DNA from: Strix aluco
Lineage: Eukaryota > Chordata > Aves > Strigiformes > Strigidae
Assembly (NCBI RefSeq): GCF_031877795.1
Contig: NC_133970.1
Span: forward strand, 48,180,828-48,244,827
DNA length: 64,000 nucleotides
Direction of reading: 5' to 3'
Made by a program: the position numbers and the translations under genes
Part shown: piece after piece, positions 45,162 to 55,575 of the stretch
How the letters are laid out: each line of letters opens with the position of its first letter
Position numbering within the stretch: the stretch's first letter is position 1
Notes under the pieces: generated by a model
Seen by the model: the letters and a program-made list of their open reading frames with translations, nothing else
The model's database searches: none
What the model was told of the DNA's origin: nothing

Positions 45162-46480
45162 AAAGGCTGTGCTCTAAGTTAGAACTATACTCTGTATTCC
45201 CAGTAACTCGTCTGTCTGAGCTCTAATGGCCATCTCTTTAGAAGAAAAGCCCACCAGGTGGAATGTTTTCCTGTACCTGTACAGCCAGCATGATGCAGCT
45301 GGCACTTAAAGTCTGACATTAAGGGCAGAGAGATCTTCCAACCTACTTCCTTGTATTTTGTGTCATGATAAAACAATATAAAATACATTTCAATATTTAA
45401 TTCTTAATCCTACAACAAGGTTTACTTATGAGCAGACCAACCAATATAACACATTTTTCACGTTCGGACACGGTAACGATGCATGTTAATGAAGAGGTTT
45501 TGTGTCATGTATAATGACGCAAGCTGTGTCATACTGTGGAAAGTGATTTAGCAACTCACCACACAGAAGGCTGTACTTTTTAATTTTCTCCCCACTGAGA
45601 AACCCACCATTAAATTATCATCCTTCAAAGTTACTACTAAACATGCACAGTGCACACAAGCATCAAAAATTAGGATTTGAAAGGAAATGGAAAAAATCAT
45701 TTACAGGAAAATAATATTAATGGAAACAATAAAAGGCAAAATACAGTCTGTACATGAACATCTTTTGAGTATCCCTATGGTTTCATGTTCCAGATTCTTC
45801 CAAATAAATGATCCTGTTAATCACCAATTTATGTTGATTGCACAGACTGTCACTGAAACTCTGAGTAATGACCCTAATCAATGCAGCTGATCCTAACTCC
45901 GGTATCTGAAAAACATAGCTGTGAAATAAGGGGATACTGAAGTCATTTACTAAAGCAACTATAGCATCTGTTTGAGTATATTACACTTTTAAGTAAATGA
46001 GCAATTTTCTGTCACTTTAAAATATTTTTTTTGCTAACCATTTTGTATTCATATATATATCAGGAAACAGATACAGACACATGTATATGTGTCCTCACAT
46101 TTGCTGTTTTTCTTTCTTACAGTGATGTGCTTTTGATAATTTAAAAAAAAAAAAAAGATAGTTAAGCAAGCAATATTGATGCTGAACAAGTCCTTTTAGT
46201 CCTACATGCTTGTATCTAATACTTCTGTCCTCACTACACCAGCAATGCTCCCTTAACCCTGGACTGCACTACTCTGCCAAAGAGCTTCTCTTGCACTTCT
46301 GGGGTTACCTATTAGCCTCCCCCCCTTCAGCCCCACAGAGCACCTGCACAGCAATGGCATTTTGGAGGTAAAAAATTTTTTACAGGCAAAGTAAAGTTCT
46401 TTTGGCTTGTAACAACGCTGATAGTCCTGTAGCTATTGATACAAGGGAATAATCATCTGCTTTGCAACTTATTTACTTAT
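43083..46480. other. Unique AT-rich stretch, no gene seen
   Basis: No domain-bearing frame, RNA gene or retroelement terminus was recognised. The only distinct repeat is the poly-A run at 45132-45164. Confidence 0.45.
45132..45164 (+). repeat. Poly-A tract
   Basis: Twenty-three A residues, one G, then nine A residues. No retroposed gene is recognisable upstream, so it is probably a microsatellite. Confidence 0.8.
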
Positions 46481-46499
46481 AGCAACTTATAATGATTTC

Positions 46500-47130
46500 T
46501 GAATATTGCTTAATAATCCTGCTTGCCCAGACTGTTCTGCGGAATTTTACCAAGGGCTACTGTGTTCATCAAAACAAAGCAGTTTTCTGTGGAAACCTAC
46601 CAAGAACTACAGTGTTCGGCAAAAATAAGAGACATGTCCTTGGAAAGCAGATGTGCTCTAACTAGTTTAGTCTTGGTAATGAATAGATAGCCATGTATGG
46701 ACGGTAGAAATGGATACACTGGCACTTTTAGATGAGATAGAATGAGTAAACTGGCTGAAACCACTCTTGTTGTTCAAGAAATTGGCCAAGAGAATCTGCG
46801 CATGCTCCGAGGAGAAGTACAAGGTGAGGAGGACTGTGAGCCTTCCTCCAACAGACCCCTGAAGACACCCCCCAGGAGGCAATGCACAGGTGCAAAGAGA
46901 ACATAAACTGCTGCCCCCAGCCTCTAGAGCTAACCCAGCCTCACTCATGCATATGGATGTTTGTGTTATGTAATCCAATGAATATGTATATCCACACTCG
47001 ATAAGTTTTTGGTAAAGTGTGCTGTTGGTGTGCAAGCTTTGTGGAGAAATCCCCTTGCACCCCGGCGCTGGAGTAAACATACCTGCTCTATAACTCTCTC
47101 CGAGTTGTAGGGTCTGTTTCCGCAAATCAC
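46500..47130 (+). mobile_element. Class-I-like (ERV1-type) LTR
   Basis: The R/U5 part (GGTGTGCAAGCTTTGTGGAG, then CCTTGCACCCCGGCGCTGG, AGTAAA and a TTCCGCAAATCA end) parallels the LTR at 15693-16328. The 5' end could not be placed; two TTACCAAG/CTACCAAG-type repeats with TGTGTTC lie near 46548 and 46601. No internal sequence adjoins. Confidence 0.5.
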
Positions 47131-50100
47131 TATAATTTAGCTTGGTCACACAGGGTGATTTACTTTTCCTTTTTCTCATTTTTGCAATATATATGGGAAG
47201 TATCTGGCAACAAGATGTCCCTATTTCAGGGAATTTCTCATTAAAGAATTCTCTAGAATTCTGGATTGACTCTGTCTTTTTACTGTCATATCTCATTATG
47301 AAATTCATTGCATATTTGTGGCTATTAATCCCTTTTTGTCTGTTTTGCCAGGAACACCTTCCAAGTTTCTCTCATTTCTCAAATTTTCTGCTTTGGATTT
47401 TATTTCCTCTATTGTTTTAGCTTTCATTATTTTTCAAGTATAAATGAATTCTGCTATTGCTTCTCTTATATCTGATCTTGTTAGATCATTTTGGGTTTTC
47501 TCATTCAGTATTTTGCACAACCTCTTTCATAAAAAACTCAGTCTTATATGCACATAAATTGTGTTCTGAAATGCCTGTTTCCATGTTTTAATGAAGGGGT
47601 TAAAACTTACTAGGTCATAGAAGCCACCTGTGATAAATTATCTTGGACTATTCATCCAACTTGCAAGCCATGTGTCAGGACTATCACATGAATCATTTTA
47701 CTTCTCACTGATAAGATAGCATTGTTTTACTATAACATCAAGGATATATTACTTTTGTAATACTACATTCTACACCAGAACTGGTATAAATCCTATTAGC
47801 ACTTATCTTCTTATCTCCTGGAAGCAAAGCAAAAGAAATATTCAGAGCTATACTTGAACCCTAGACATAAAAATATGATTCCACCATTGTGTCCTTGCAT
47901 CAATACCTGTTTGGAAGTAATTTCCCTACATGGCTGTACACTGCAAACACAAAAGATTTGAGGTCTGAAATTTTGAGTCAGAATATGTGTGGCTTAGTTT
48001 TCATCTGAACACTTGAGCTTCTGCCTTTTTTTTCAGATACCTGAAACTGGATTGGCAAAATGGCAACTGCCTTAAACCCACTGTTAAATGATACTGGTTA
48101 ATCAGACGAGTATGAGTTATATAATTGTACCTTTCTTTTTTTCTTTGAGGCCCTGAAGGTAAGTTTTGAATTACTCTGGTCACACTTTGCTTTTGAGACA
48201 CTGCTGATCAAAATTCATTTTGTGAGGGCTGCCAGGAGCCAGAGACAACAGTAAGAACCATTTCACTGTCTACATCCTGTCTGGCACAAGTTGTCAGGAT
48301 TGTCCTACTGACTCACCCTGTGAGCAAGTAAACTGCAGGCTTATTTCTATTGACTCATGGAGGCTGATGGGAGGCATTAGACTTTAGATTTTGTTTCTAG
48401 GATTAAAATTAAAGTAAGAAAAAAATTGTAAAAAAATTAAAGTCTTGTGTATTCATTCAAAATGTCAGTAGTGCTGCTACCTGATTCACAAATCAAAAGA
48501 CTGTGTATACATATGTATACACATATATATAGTTGCCTCTCAAGCCCTAGATTTTATATATTTGAATTTTGTTCTCCATCACAGTTCTTAAAACAAAAGT
48601 ATAGTGCTTGTCCCTGACCCCAGAAGTCAGAACTAAAGGGAAATCCTGAGTATAGCGGAAGCTGTCAGCAACATATGCAGGCACAAATACAACTTTTTAG
48701 TAAAACATTTGGCGATTAGATTTTAAACTTTCTAACACTTTTGAAAACTGAACACAGATACAAGCTAAACCTCTCCTAAGGCTCTTTCATAAATTAAAGT
48801 TTATCTCACTCCTTAAAACATGCTGTTTAAACCATATTAGCTAACACATTTTTAAGGTTACAGCTTCCTCTGGTGATAAAAATGAAGTGTCTAATATTGT
48901 CTTATTGACACTTCATCATTGACTTCAGCAGGTAGAGACCTCTCTCAGAGGACATAACTGTGTGCATCAAACAGGTACTTGGGTAGACAGGAATCTTTGC
49001 ATAGAAAGCTTAGAAGGGCAAGCATCACAAAATCAGAAGTTCATCAGTTAAATTGTTCTGTATCCCCAGCACGGTAGAGGATTACAAAATAATGAGATTC
49101 CTGAAGTAATGTACTAGAAAATCAAGAGAATAAAATATTTCCTATGCAATGTTCCAGAAATGAAATTACTCAAGAAATTGCAAACAAGTAAGCATGAATG
49201 AATGAGTTGGACATCAGGTCTTTATAAGGCATGGAGTACAGGAAATGACTGTGCTTTACTGGAAAGTGCTTCCAGTGTAGACATAACTATATCAACTAAA
49301 CTGTATTTTGCCCTGGAATGTAATAAGCTGTCATGCACTGCCAACTTTGATCCAATAGCAAATCAAAATAAAGCAGTAAAACTTTTGCCCATATAAGCAC
49401 ATCTCTATTAGAGATGTCTCTTGGCACAGCTAGACAGGTTAAGAGTCAAAATTCTTCACAGCTCTGACATAGATGGGCTGGCAGAGGTCTTTTTGGGTGC
49501 AATTCATCTGGTCTATTCTAGACAACTGCTTTAGTATGAGATGAGTAATGAGCTAAAAGTGTCTGTTTCTTGCCATTGACCAAAAGGGATCCTCATGTGT
49601 TTTATTTGGGTATGGATGTCTTCAGTGTAGCAGCTAAATTTATTCTGAGGAGTCTTACCCACAGCTTTGGATGTTGTCAAGGTCTCAGAACTCACTAATA
49701 GACTACAAGATTTGTCTACAGAACAACAGTCTTAGGTGAAGGTTTCCCATACACCTTTACTTTACAGATCTAAACTAGCAAACACATCCAAGTAGACTTA
49801 TCTCATACAAGAGAAAGATTTCTGTAGAGCTCTTGCACTCAGAAGATCATTTAGCTAATGAACTTATATAAGCTTTGCTGCTATGAAGCATTTCTAGCCA
49901 AGGCTTATCCCCTAAGGCACGTTCACTACCTGTAACTCAAGAAGGAAAACCATGGGATTTAACCTGTGGCAGACTACAAGAACAGCTGAGTACACCTGTG
50001 TGTGTATTGCAGAACTGCAGAAGGGTTACAGTATGGGCCAAGATGGCACCATCGCCTGCCATCCAGCTTCTTTTCTCCCTTTCCTGTATAGTCCCCACTG

Positions 50101-50177
50101 TCTGATCTCTTTCTCAGAAGGAGCAGAGGGCCTGTCCTCTTTCATCTCTACTGCAGACAGAATATTATTCTCCTCAC
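47131..50177. other. Unique non-coding stretch, no gene seen
   Basis: AT-rich, with a short TATACATATGTATACACATA run near 48508. No coding or repeat features were recognised. Confidence 0.45.
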
Positions 50178-50600
50178 TGTCGTGGTTTGAACCCAGCCAG
50201 CAGTCAAGCACCACACAGTCAGTCGCTCACCCTCCCACCCTGCCCAGGGAATGGGGGAAGACTTGTAGGTTGAGATAAAAACAGTTCAGTAATTGTAATA
50301 AAATAGAACAATAACAGTCATAGAAAGTACAAACAGGCAATGCATAATGTGATTGCTCACCACCCGCCAACTGATACCCAGCCCACTCCCAGCTAGCGAT
50401 CTCGAAAGAACCAAGATCCTGTAGTTGCAATCCCGGAAGCGAGAGAAAAACCACCTCCTTCCCGGCCGTCCCTCCTTTATATACTGAGCATGACATCACA
50501 TGATGTGGAATACTCCTCTGGCCAATATGGATCCGGCGCTCTGGCTGTGCCCCCTCCCAGCTCAAGAAAAATTAACTCTATCCCAGCTGAAACCAGGACA
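50178..50600 (-). mobile_element. 3' LTR of truncated provirus F
   Basis: Minus strand: starts TGTCCTGGTTTCAGCTGGG and ends ...GTTCAAACCACGACA, like the solo LTR at 21343-21786. TATATAAA lies near 50476. The adjoining bases at 50601-50625 are the reverse complement of the polypurine segment seen before other 3' LTRs, so this is a 3' LTR and not solo. Confidence 0.85.
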
Positions 50601-51885
50601 GTATCCACCCCTTATACCATACATGTTATGATCAGGTTTCCAATACATTCTAGACTAATGACTATCCCTTTCCCTGGTCTCAGATGTATACACACAGATA
50701 TCATTCCCTTAGTCTATGGGCCATCACTCCAAAATGCATAGTGAGTTCATTTAGTCCATAATTTTGGGTTCCATCTCTCATGACAGTCTTTCAAGGCAGG
50801 AGGGATGAGGCAGAGTTGATTCAGTCAGTGGAGCAGGTGACCTTGTCGGATGTGGCAGGAGTATGGTGTGTAGTCTCTGCTATATTTGGAGGTCGTAGCT
50901 GATGTATCTGGCACGGCCCATGCTCACAGTCTGTGGGCCGAAGATGTCGATCTCAAGGATGTTACTGGGCACCAATTGCTGAAATCAGCCCTGACTCTAT
51001 CAATGTTCATCTTCTTATTAAGGTGATGCCATTAGTATAATGTGTATAAACCATAGCAATGACAATATACAATAACAGGGTTACTTGACAGTTAACATCA
51101 TACAATTCAATTCATTGGCTATTCTCACCTAAAATCAAATCCCCTCGAGGCACACATCGGACTTCTCCATCCTTCTACATTACCCACCAAGTGCACCCAG
51201 GTCCTTGGGCAAAAGTGATCCCACACATGGGTTTACCTTTGCCCATTGCAGGAGTAACCCAGACGGTCTTCCCCAGCATATTTTTAATGCGCACTACGGG
51301 GGCTTTATCCCCATCCACGGTATGTAGGAGGTTTGATTGAGCAGGGCCAGCTTGCTTGGCAGATCCTCTGGGATTGACTAACCAGGTGGCTTTTGCTAAA
51401 TGCACGTCCCAGTGTTTGAAAGTTCACCCCCCATTGCTCTCAGTGTAGTTTTTAGCAACCCATTGTATCGCTCAATTTTCCCAGAGGCTGGTGCATGGTA
51501 GGGAATGTGATATATCCACTCAATTCCATGTTCTTTGGCCCAGGCATCTATGACATTATTTCAGAAATGTGTCCCATTATCTGACTCAATTCTTCCTGGC
51601 GTGCCATGTTGCCAGAAGACTTTCTTCTCAAGGCCTAAAATAGTGTTTGGGGCAGTTTCCATTGCTGTAGCCACCCCTGCAGGACACTTGCCACCATCCA
51701 TGAGTCAGTATAGAGACAGAGCACTGGCCACCTTTCTCGCTCAGCAATATCCAAGGCCAGCTGGATGGCTTTCACCTCTGCAAACTGACTCAATTCACCT
51801 TCTCCTTCAGCACCTTCACCGACCCGTTGTGTGGGGCTCCACACAGCTACCTTCCACCTTTGATGTTTCCCCACAATGCAACAGG
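50601..51885 (-). pseudogene. pol: pol remnant of provirus F
   Basis: On the minus strand, RNase H sequence (KHQRWKVAVWSPTQRV, a QFAEVKAIQLAL stretch and YTDS) comes first, at 51640-51880. It jumps directly to the second half of the integrase core (ESDNGTHF, GIEWIYHIPYHAPASGKIER) at 51430-51640. The RNase H C-terminus, the integrase zinc motif and the first catalytic D are deleted. The integrase C-terminus (51130-51405) has a stop where B has a Gln codon. Everything upstream of RNase H is lost at 51885, where CR1 sequence begins. Confidence 0.88.
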
Positions 51886-51955
51886 TTGACCCAGCGCTTG
51901 GGGATCTGGTGCTGTTGAGAACGGTCAGTGTGAGGTTAATGGTTGGATGAGATTA
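51886..51955 (+). mobile_element. CR1 3' scrap, tail-to-tail with the long CR1
   Basis: CCCAGCGCTTGGGGATCTGG...GTCAGTGTGAGGTTAATGG is CR1 3' UTR on the plus strand. It abuts the tail of the minus-strand CR1 at 51956, giving an imperfect inverted repeat. Confidence 0.8.
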
Positions 51956-52487
51956 TCACAGAATCACAGAATCATCTAGCTTGGAAAAGACCTTGAAGAT
52001 CAACCAGTCCAACCATTGACCTAACATTGACAGCTCCCAATTACAGCATATCTCCAAGCGCTATGCCAACCCGACTCTTAAACACCTGCAGGGATGGGGA
52101 CTCCACCAACCTCCCTGGGCAGCCCATTCCAATGCCTAATAACCCATTCTGTAAACAAATGTTTCCTAATATCCAGTCTAAACCTTCCACAGCGCAACTT
52201 GAGGCCATTACCTCTTGTGCTGTCACTTGGTTAAAGAGACTCATCCCCAGCTCTCTGCATCCTCCTTTCAGGGAGTTGTAGAGGGCGATGATGTCTCCCC
52301 TCAGCCTCCTCTTCTCCAGACTAAACAACCCCAGTTCCCTCAGCCGCTCCTCGTACGACTTGTGCTCCAGACCCTGCACCAGCTCCGTTACCCTTCTTTG
52401 GACATGCTCGAGTCATTCAATGTCATTTTTGTAGTGAGGGGCCCAAAACTGAACACAGGAATCGAGGTGCGGCCTCACCAGTGCCGA

Positions 52488-54749
52488 TTACAGGGGCAAG
52501 ATCCCTTCCCTGTCCCTGCTGGCCACGCTATTTCTGATGCAAGCCAGGATGCCATTGGCCTTCTTGGCCACCTGGGCACACTGCTGGCTCCTGTTCAGCC
52601 GGCTGGCAATCAACCCCCCCAGGTCCCTCTCTGACTGGCAGCTCTCCAGCCACTCCTCCCCAAGCCTGTAGCGCTGCTGGGGGTTGTTGTGGCCCAAGTG
52701 CAGCACCCGGCATTTGGCCTTAGTGAAACTCCTCCAGTTGGCCTCAGCCCATTGCTCCAGCCTGGCCAGGTCTCTCTGCAGAGCCTCCCTACCCTCGAGC
52801 AGATCAACACTCCCACCCAACTTGGTGTCATCTGCAAACTGACTGAGGGTGCACTCGATCCCCTCGTCTAGATCATCAATAAAGATGTTACACAGGAGTG
52901 GCCCCAACACCGAGCCCTGGGGGACACCACAACTGGATTTAACTCCGTTCACCACAACTCTTTGGGCCCGGCCATCCAGCCAGTTTTTTACCCAGCAAAG
53001 CGTGTGCCCATCCAAGCCTCGAGCAGCCAGCTTCACCAGGAGAATGCTGTGGGAAACGGTGTCAAAGGCCTTACTGAAGTCAGGGTAAACAACATCCACA
53101 GCCTTTCCCTCATCCAATAAGCAGGTCACCCTGTTGTAGAAGGAGATCAGGTTTGTCAGGCAGGACCTGCCTTTCATAAACCCATGCTGACTGGGCCTGA
53201 TCCCCTGGTTGTCCATTATATGGCTTTTAATGGCACCCGAGATGACCTGCTCCATGACCTTCCCTGGCACCGAGGTCAGACTGACAGCTCTATAGTTTCC
53301 TGGATCGTCCTTCCTGCCTTTCTTGTAGATGGGTGTCACATTTGCCACCCTCCAGTCCAATGGGACCTCCCCAGTCAGCCATGACTTCAGGTAAATCATG
53401 GAAAGCGGCTTGGCGAGCACATCTGCCAACTCCCTCAGCACCCTTGGGTGTAACCCATCCGGTCCCGCAGACTTGTGTGCAGCCAAGTGGTGTAGCAGGT
53501 CTCTGACCACCTCCTCTTCAACTGTGCTGACCTCAGTCTGCTTCCCCTCCCCATCTCCCAGCTCACGAGTCTGGGTGTCCAGGGAACAGCCACTTCCACT
53601 GCTAAAGACTGAGGCAAAGTAGGCGTTGAGCACCTCAGCCTTTTCCTCATCCTTAGTTACCATGTTTCCCTCTGCATCCAGTAAAGGAGGGAGATTTTCC
53701 CTAATCCTCCTTTTGTTGTTAATGAATTTATGGAAACGGTTTTTATTATCCTTAACAGCTGTAGCCAAGTTGAGCTCTAGCTGCGCTTTGGCTCTCCTAG
53801 TGCTCTCCCTGCATAGCTTCACTACGTCTTTATAGTCTTCATGAGAGGCCTGGCCCCTCTTCCAAAGGCGATAGATTCTCCTTTTGTTCTTGAGATGCAG
53901 CCAAAGGTCCCTGTTTAGCCAGGCCGGTCTCCTTCCCCGCCTGCTTGTTTTCCGGCACACGGGAACAGCCCGCTCCTGTGCCTTTAAGACTTCGCTCTTG
54001 AAGTATGTCCAGCCTTCCTGGACTCCCATTTCCTTCAGGGCAGCCTCCCAAGGGATTTGGTTAACCAGTCTCTTGAACAGGTCAAAGTTAGCCCTGCGGA
54101 AGTCTAAGGTGGCAGTTTTACTAACTCCTCTCTTTGTTTCTCCAAGGATCGAAAACCCAATCATCTCATGATCACTGCACCCCAGACGGCCTCCGACCTT
54201 TACCTCCCCCACAAGCTCTTCCCTGTTCACAAGAAGGTCCAGGAGGGCACCTTCCCTGGTCGGCTCACTCACCAGCTGTGTGAGGAAGTTATCCTCCACA
54301 CATTCCAGGAACCTCCTGGACTGTTCCCTCTCTGCTGTGCTGTGATCCCAGCAGATACCCGGGAGGTTAAAGTCCCCCACAAGAACAACGGCAAGTGACC
54401 GCGAGATTTCTCCCAACTGTTTGTAGAAAGCTTCATCCCCCTCACTGCTTTGGTTGGGAGGTCTATAGCAGACTCCCACAGCAAGATCTGCTTTATTGGC
54501 CCTTAACCTAATCCAAACACTCTCAACCCCGTTATCACTGTACTTGATTTCTGAGCTCTCACAGCATTCTCTTACATACAGGGCCACTCCGCCACCTCTC
54601 CTTCCCTGTCTGTCCCTCCTGAAGAGCTTGTAGCCATCGATTGCAGCACTCCAGTCGTGTGAGGCGTCCCACCACATTTCTGTTATAGCTATGATGTCAT
54701 AGTTCTCGTGCTGCATGATGGCCTCAAGCTCCCCCTGTTTGTTGCTCAT
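52488..54749 (-). pseudogene. CR1 ORF2: AP endonuclease and reverse transcriptase, ended by a nonsense codon
   Basis: 753 codons are open. The endonuclease (residues 1-205) keeps E24 (ITE), D126 and N128 (GDFN) and S192-D193-H194. RT (about 410-690) keeps the [12 protein letters not shown] entry, a [10 protein letters not shown] box, [10 protein letters not shown] and the catalytic FADD (638-641). About five residues before GVPQG are missing compared with the copy at 7784. The frame stops at 52488 in PLYSALV, where Tyr has become TAA; the remaining ~100 residues follow in broken frames. In the family this protein nicks DNA and copies CR1 RNA at the target. A frame-matched stop lies a few codons before the conserved [10 protein letters not shown], so ORF2 opens there. 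Confidence 0.9.
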
Positions 54750-54994
54750 ACTGCGGGCATTGGTATAGATGCACTTGAGATGAGCTCATGAGTCCAACAC
54801 CCTTTTGTGAGTGTGGGCCCCATTCCCTACCAGACCCTTCTCAGGTGCTTCCATGATTTCTAAACATCTTTCCCTTCTCTCAAATGAAATGGCAGAGGGA
54901 GAGCCCTCAGCAGTCCACCATCCTTCAAGCCTTGTCATGCTTCCCTTGAGCTTGTTCCTAACAGGCCCAGTTATCTCCCTCTCCCCCCTCATAT

Positions 54995-55561
54995 CTAGTT
55001 TAAAGTTCTGTCAATAAGTCCTGCTAACTCCTGCCCCAGAATCCTTTTTCCCCTCTGGGACAGCTGCATCCCACCTGTCTCATTTGTCACCAGCAGACCA
55101 GGTGCCTTAGAAACCTCGCCATGGTCAAAGAACCCAAAATTGCAACGGTGGCACCAGTCTCTGAGCCACGTGTTAATCAGATATGTTTTCCACCCTCTAT
55201 CAGTGGTTTTTCCTTCCACTTGAGAGATTGATGAAAACACCACCTGAGCTCCCGAGCCTTCAATTAGCCACCCCAGTGCCTTGAAGTCCTTTTTGAGTGA
55301 CTTAAGACTTCTCTCTACCACCTCATCATTATCTGCCTGGATAACCAACAAGGCATAGTAATCAGAGGACCGCACCAGAGCAGTGACCTTCCTTTTAATA
55401 TCTCTAACCTGAGCCCCAGGGAGGCAGCAGACCTCTCTATGGTATGGGTCTGGTCGACATATGGGCCCCTCTGTACCCCTCAGAACAGAGTCACCCACTA
55501 CAATTACCCTCCTTTCCTTCTTACTTTCACCACAAGCACTCAAGTTCCCATGGTGTTTCAA
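54995..55561 (-). pseudogene. CR1 ORF1 C-terminal part (esterase-like domain)
   Basis: 188 codons without an ATG at the left edge. VVGDSVLRG (G23-D24-S25) is the nucleophile block of the SGNH/esterase domain known in CR1 ORF1 proteins. A later QLSQRGKRILGQEL block fits the C-terminal helix, but the usual histidine before LS is a Gln here (position about 166). The start of ORF1 is missing, so the protein is truncated. A frame at 54786-54992 between the ORFs is likely the degraded linker. Confidence 0.8.
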
Positions 55562-55575
55562 GGCCTCGGATACTC

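Larger units (their letters stand above)
51956..55575 (-). mobile_element. Long, nearly full-length CR1 LINE
   Basis: On the minus strand: 5'-truncated ORF1 (esterase part), a linker, ORF2 (endonuclease and RT), ORF2 C-terminal remnant (52041-52379) and a 3' UTR ending GATTCTGTGATTCTGTGATA. At about 3.6 kb it lacks only the 5' UTR and the start of ORF1. The C-terminal frame is broken, so it cannot move by itself. Confidence 0.93.

Noticed and set aside
46667-47308. A 213-codon minus-strand frame
   Set aside because: It runs across an LTR and into flanking sequence and has no domain; chance frame.
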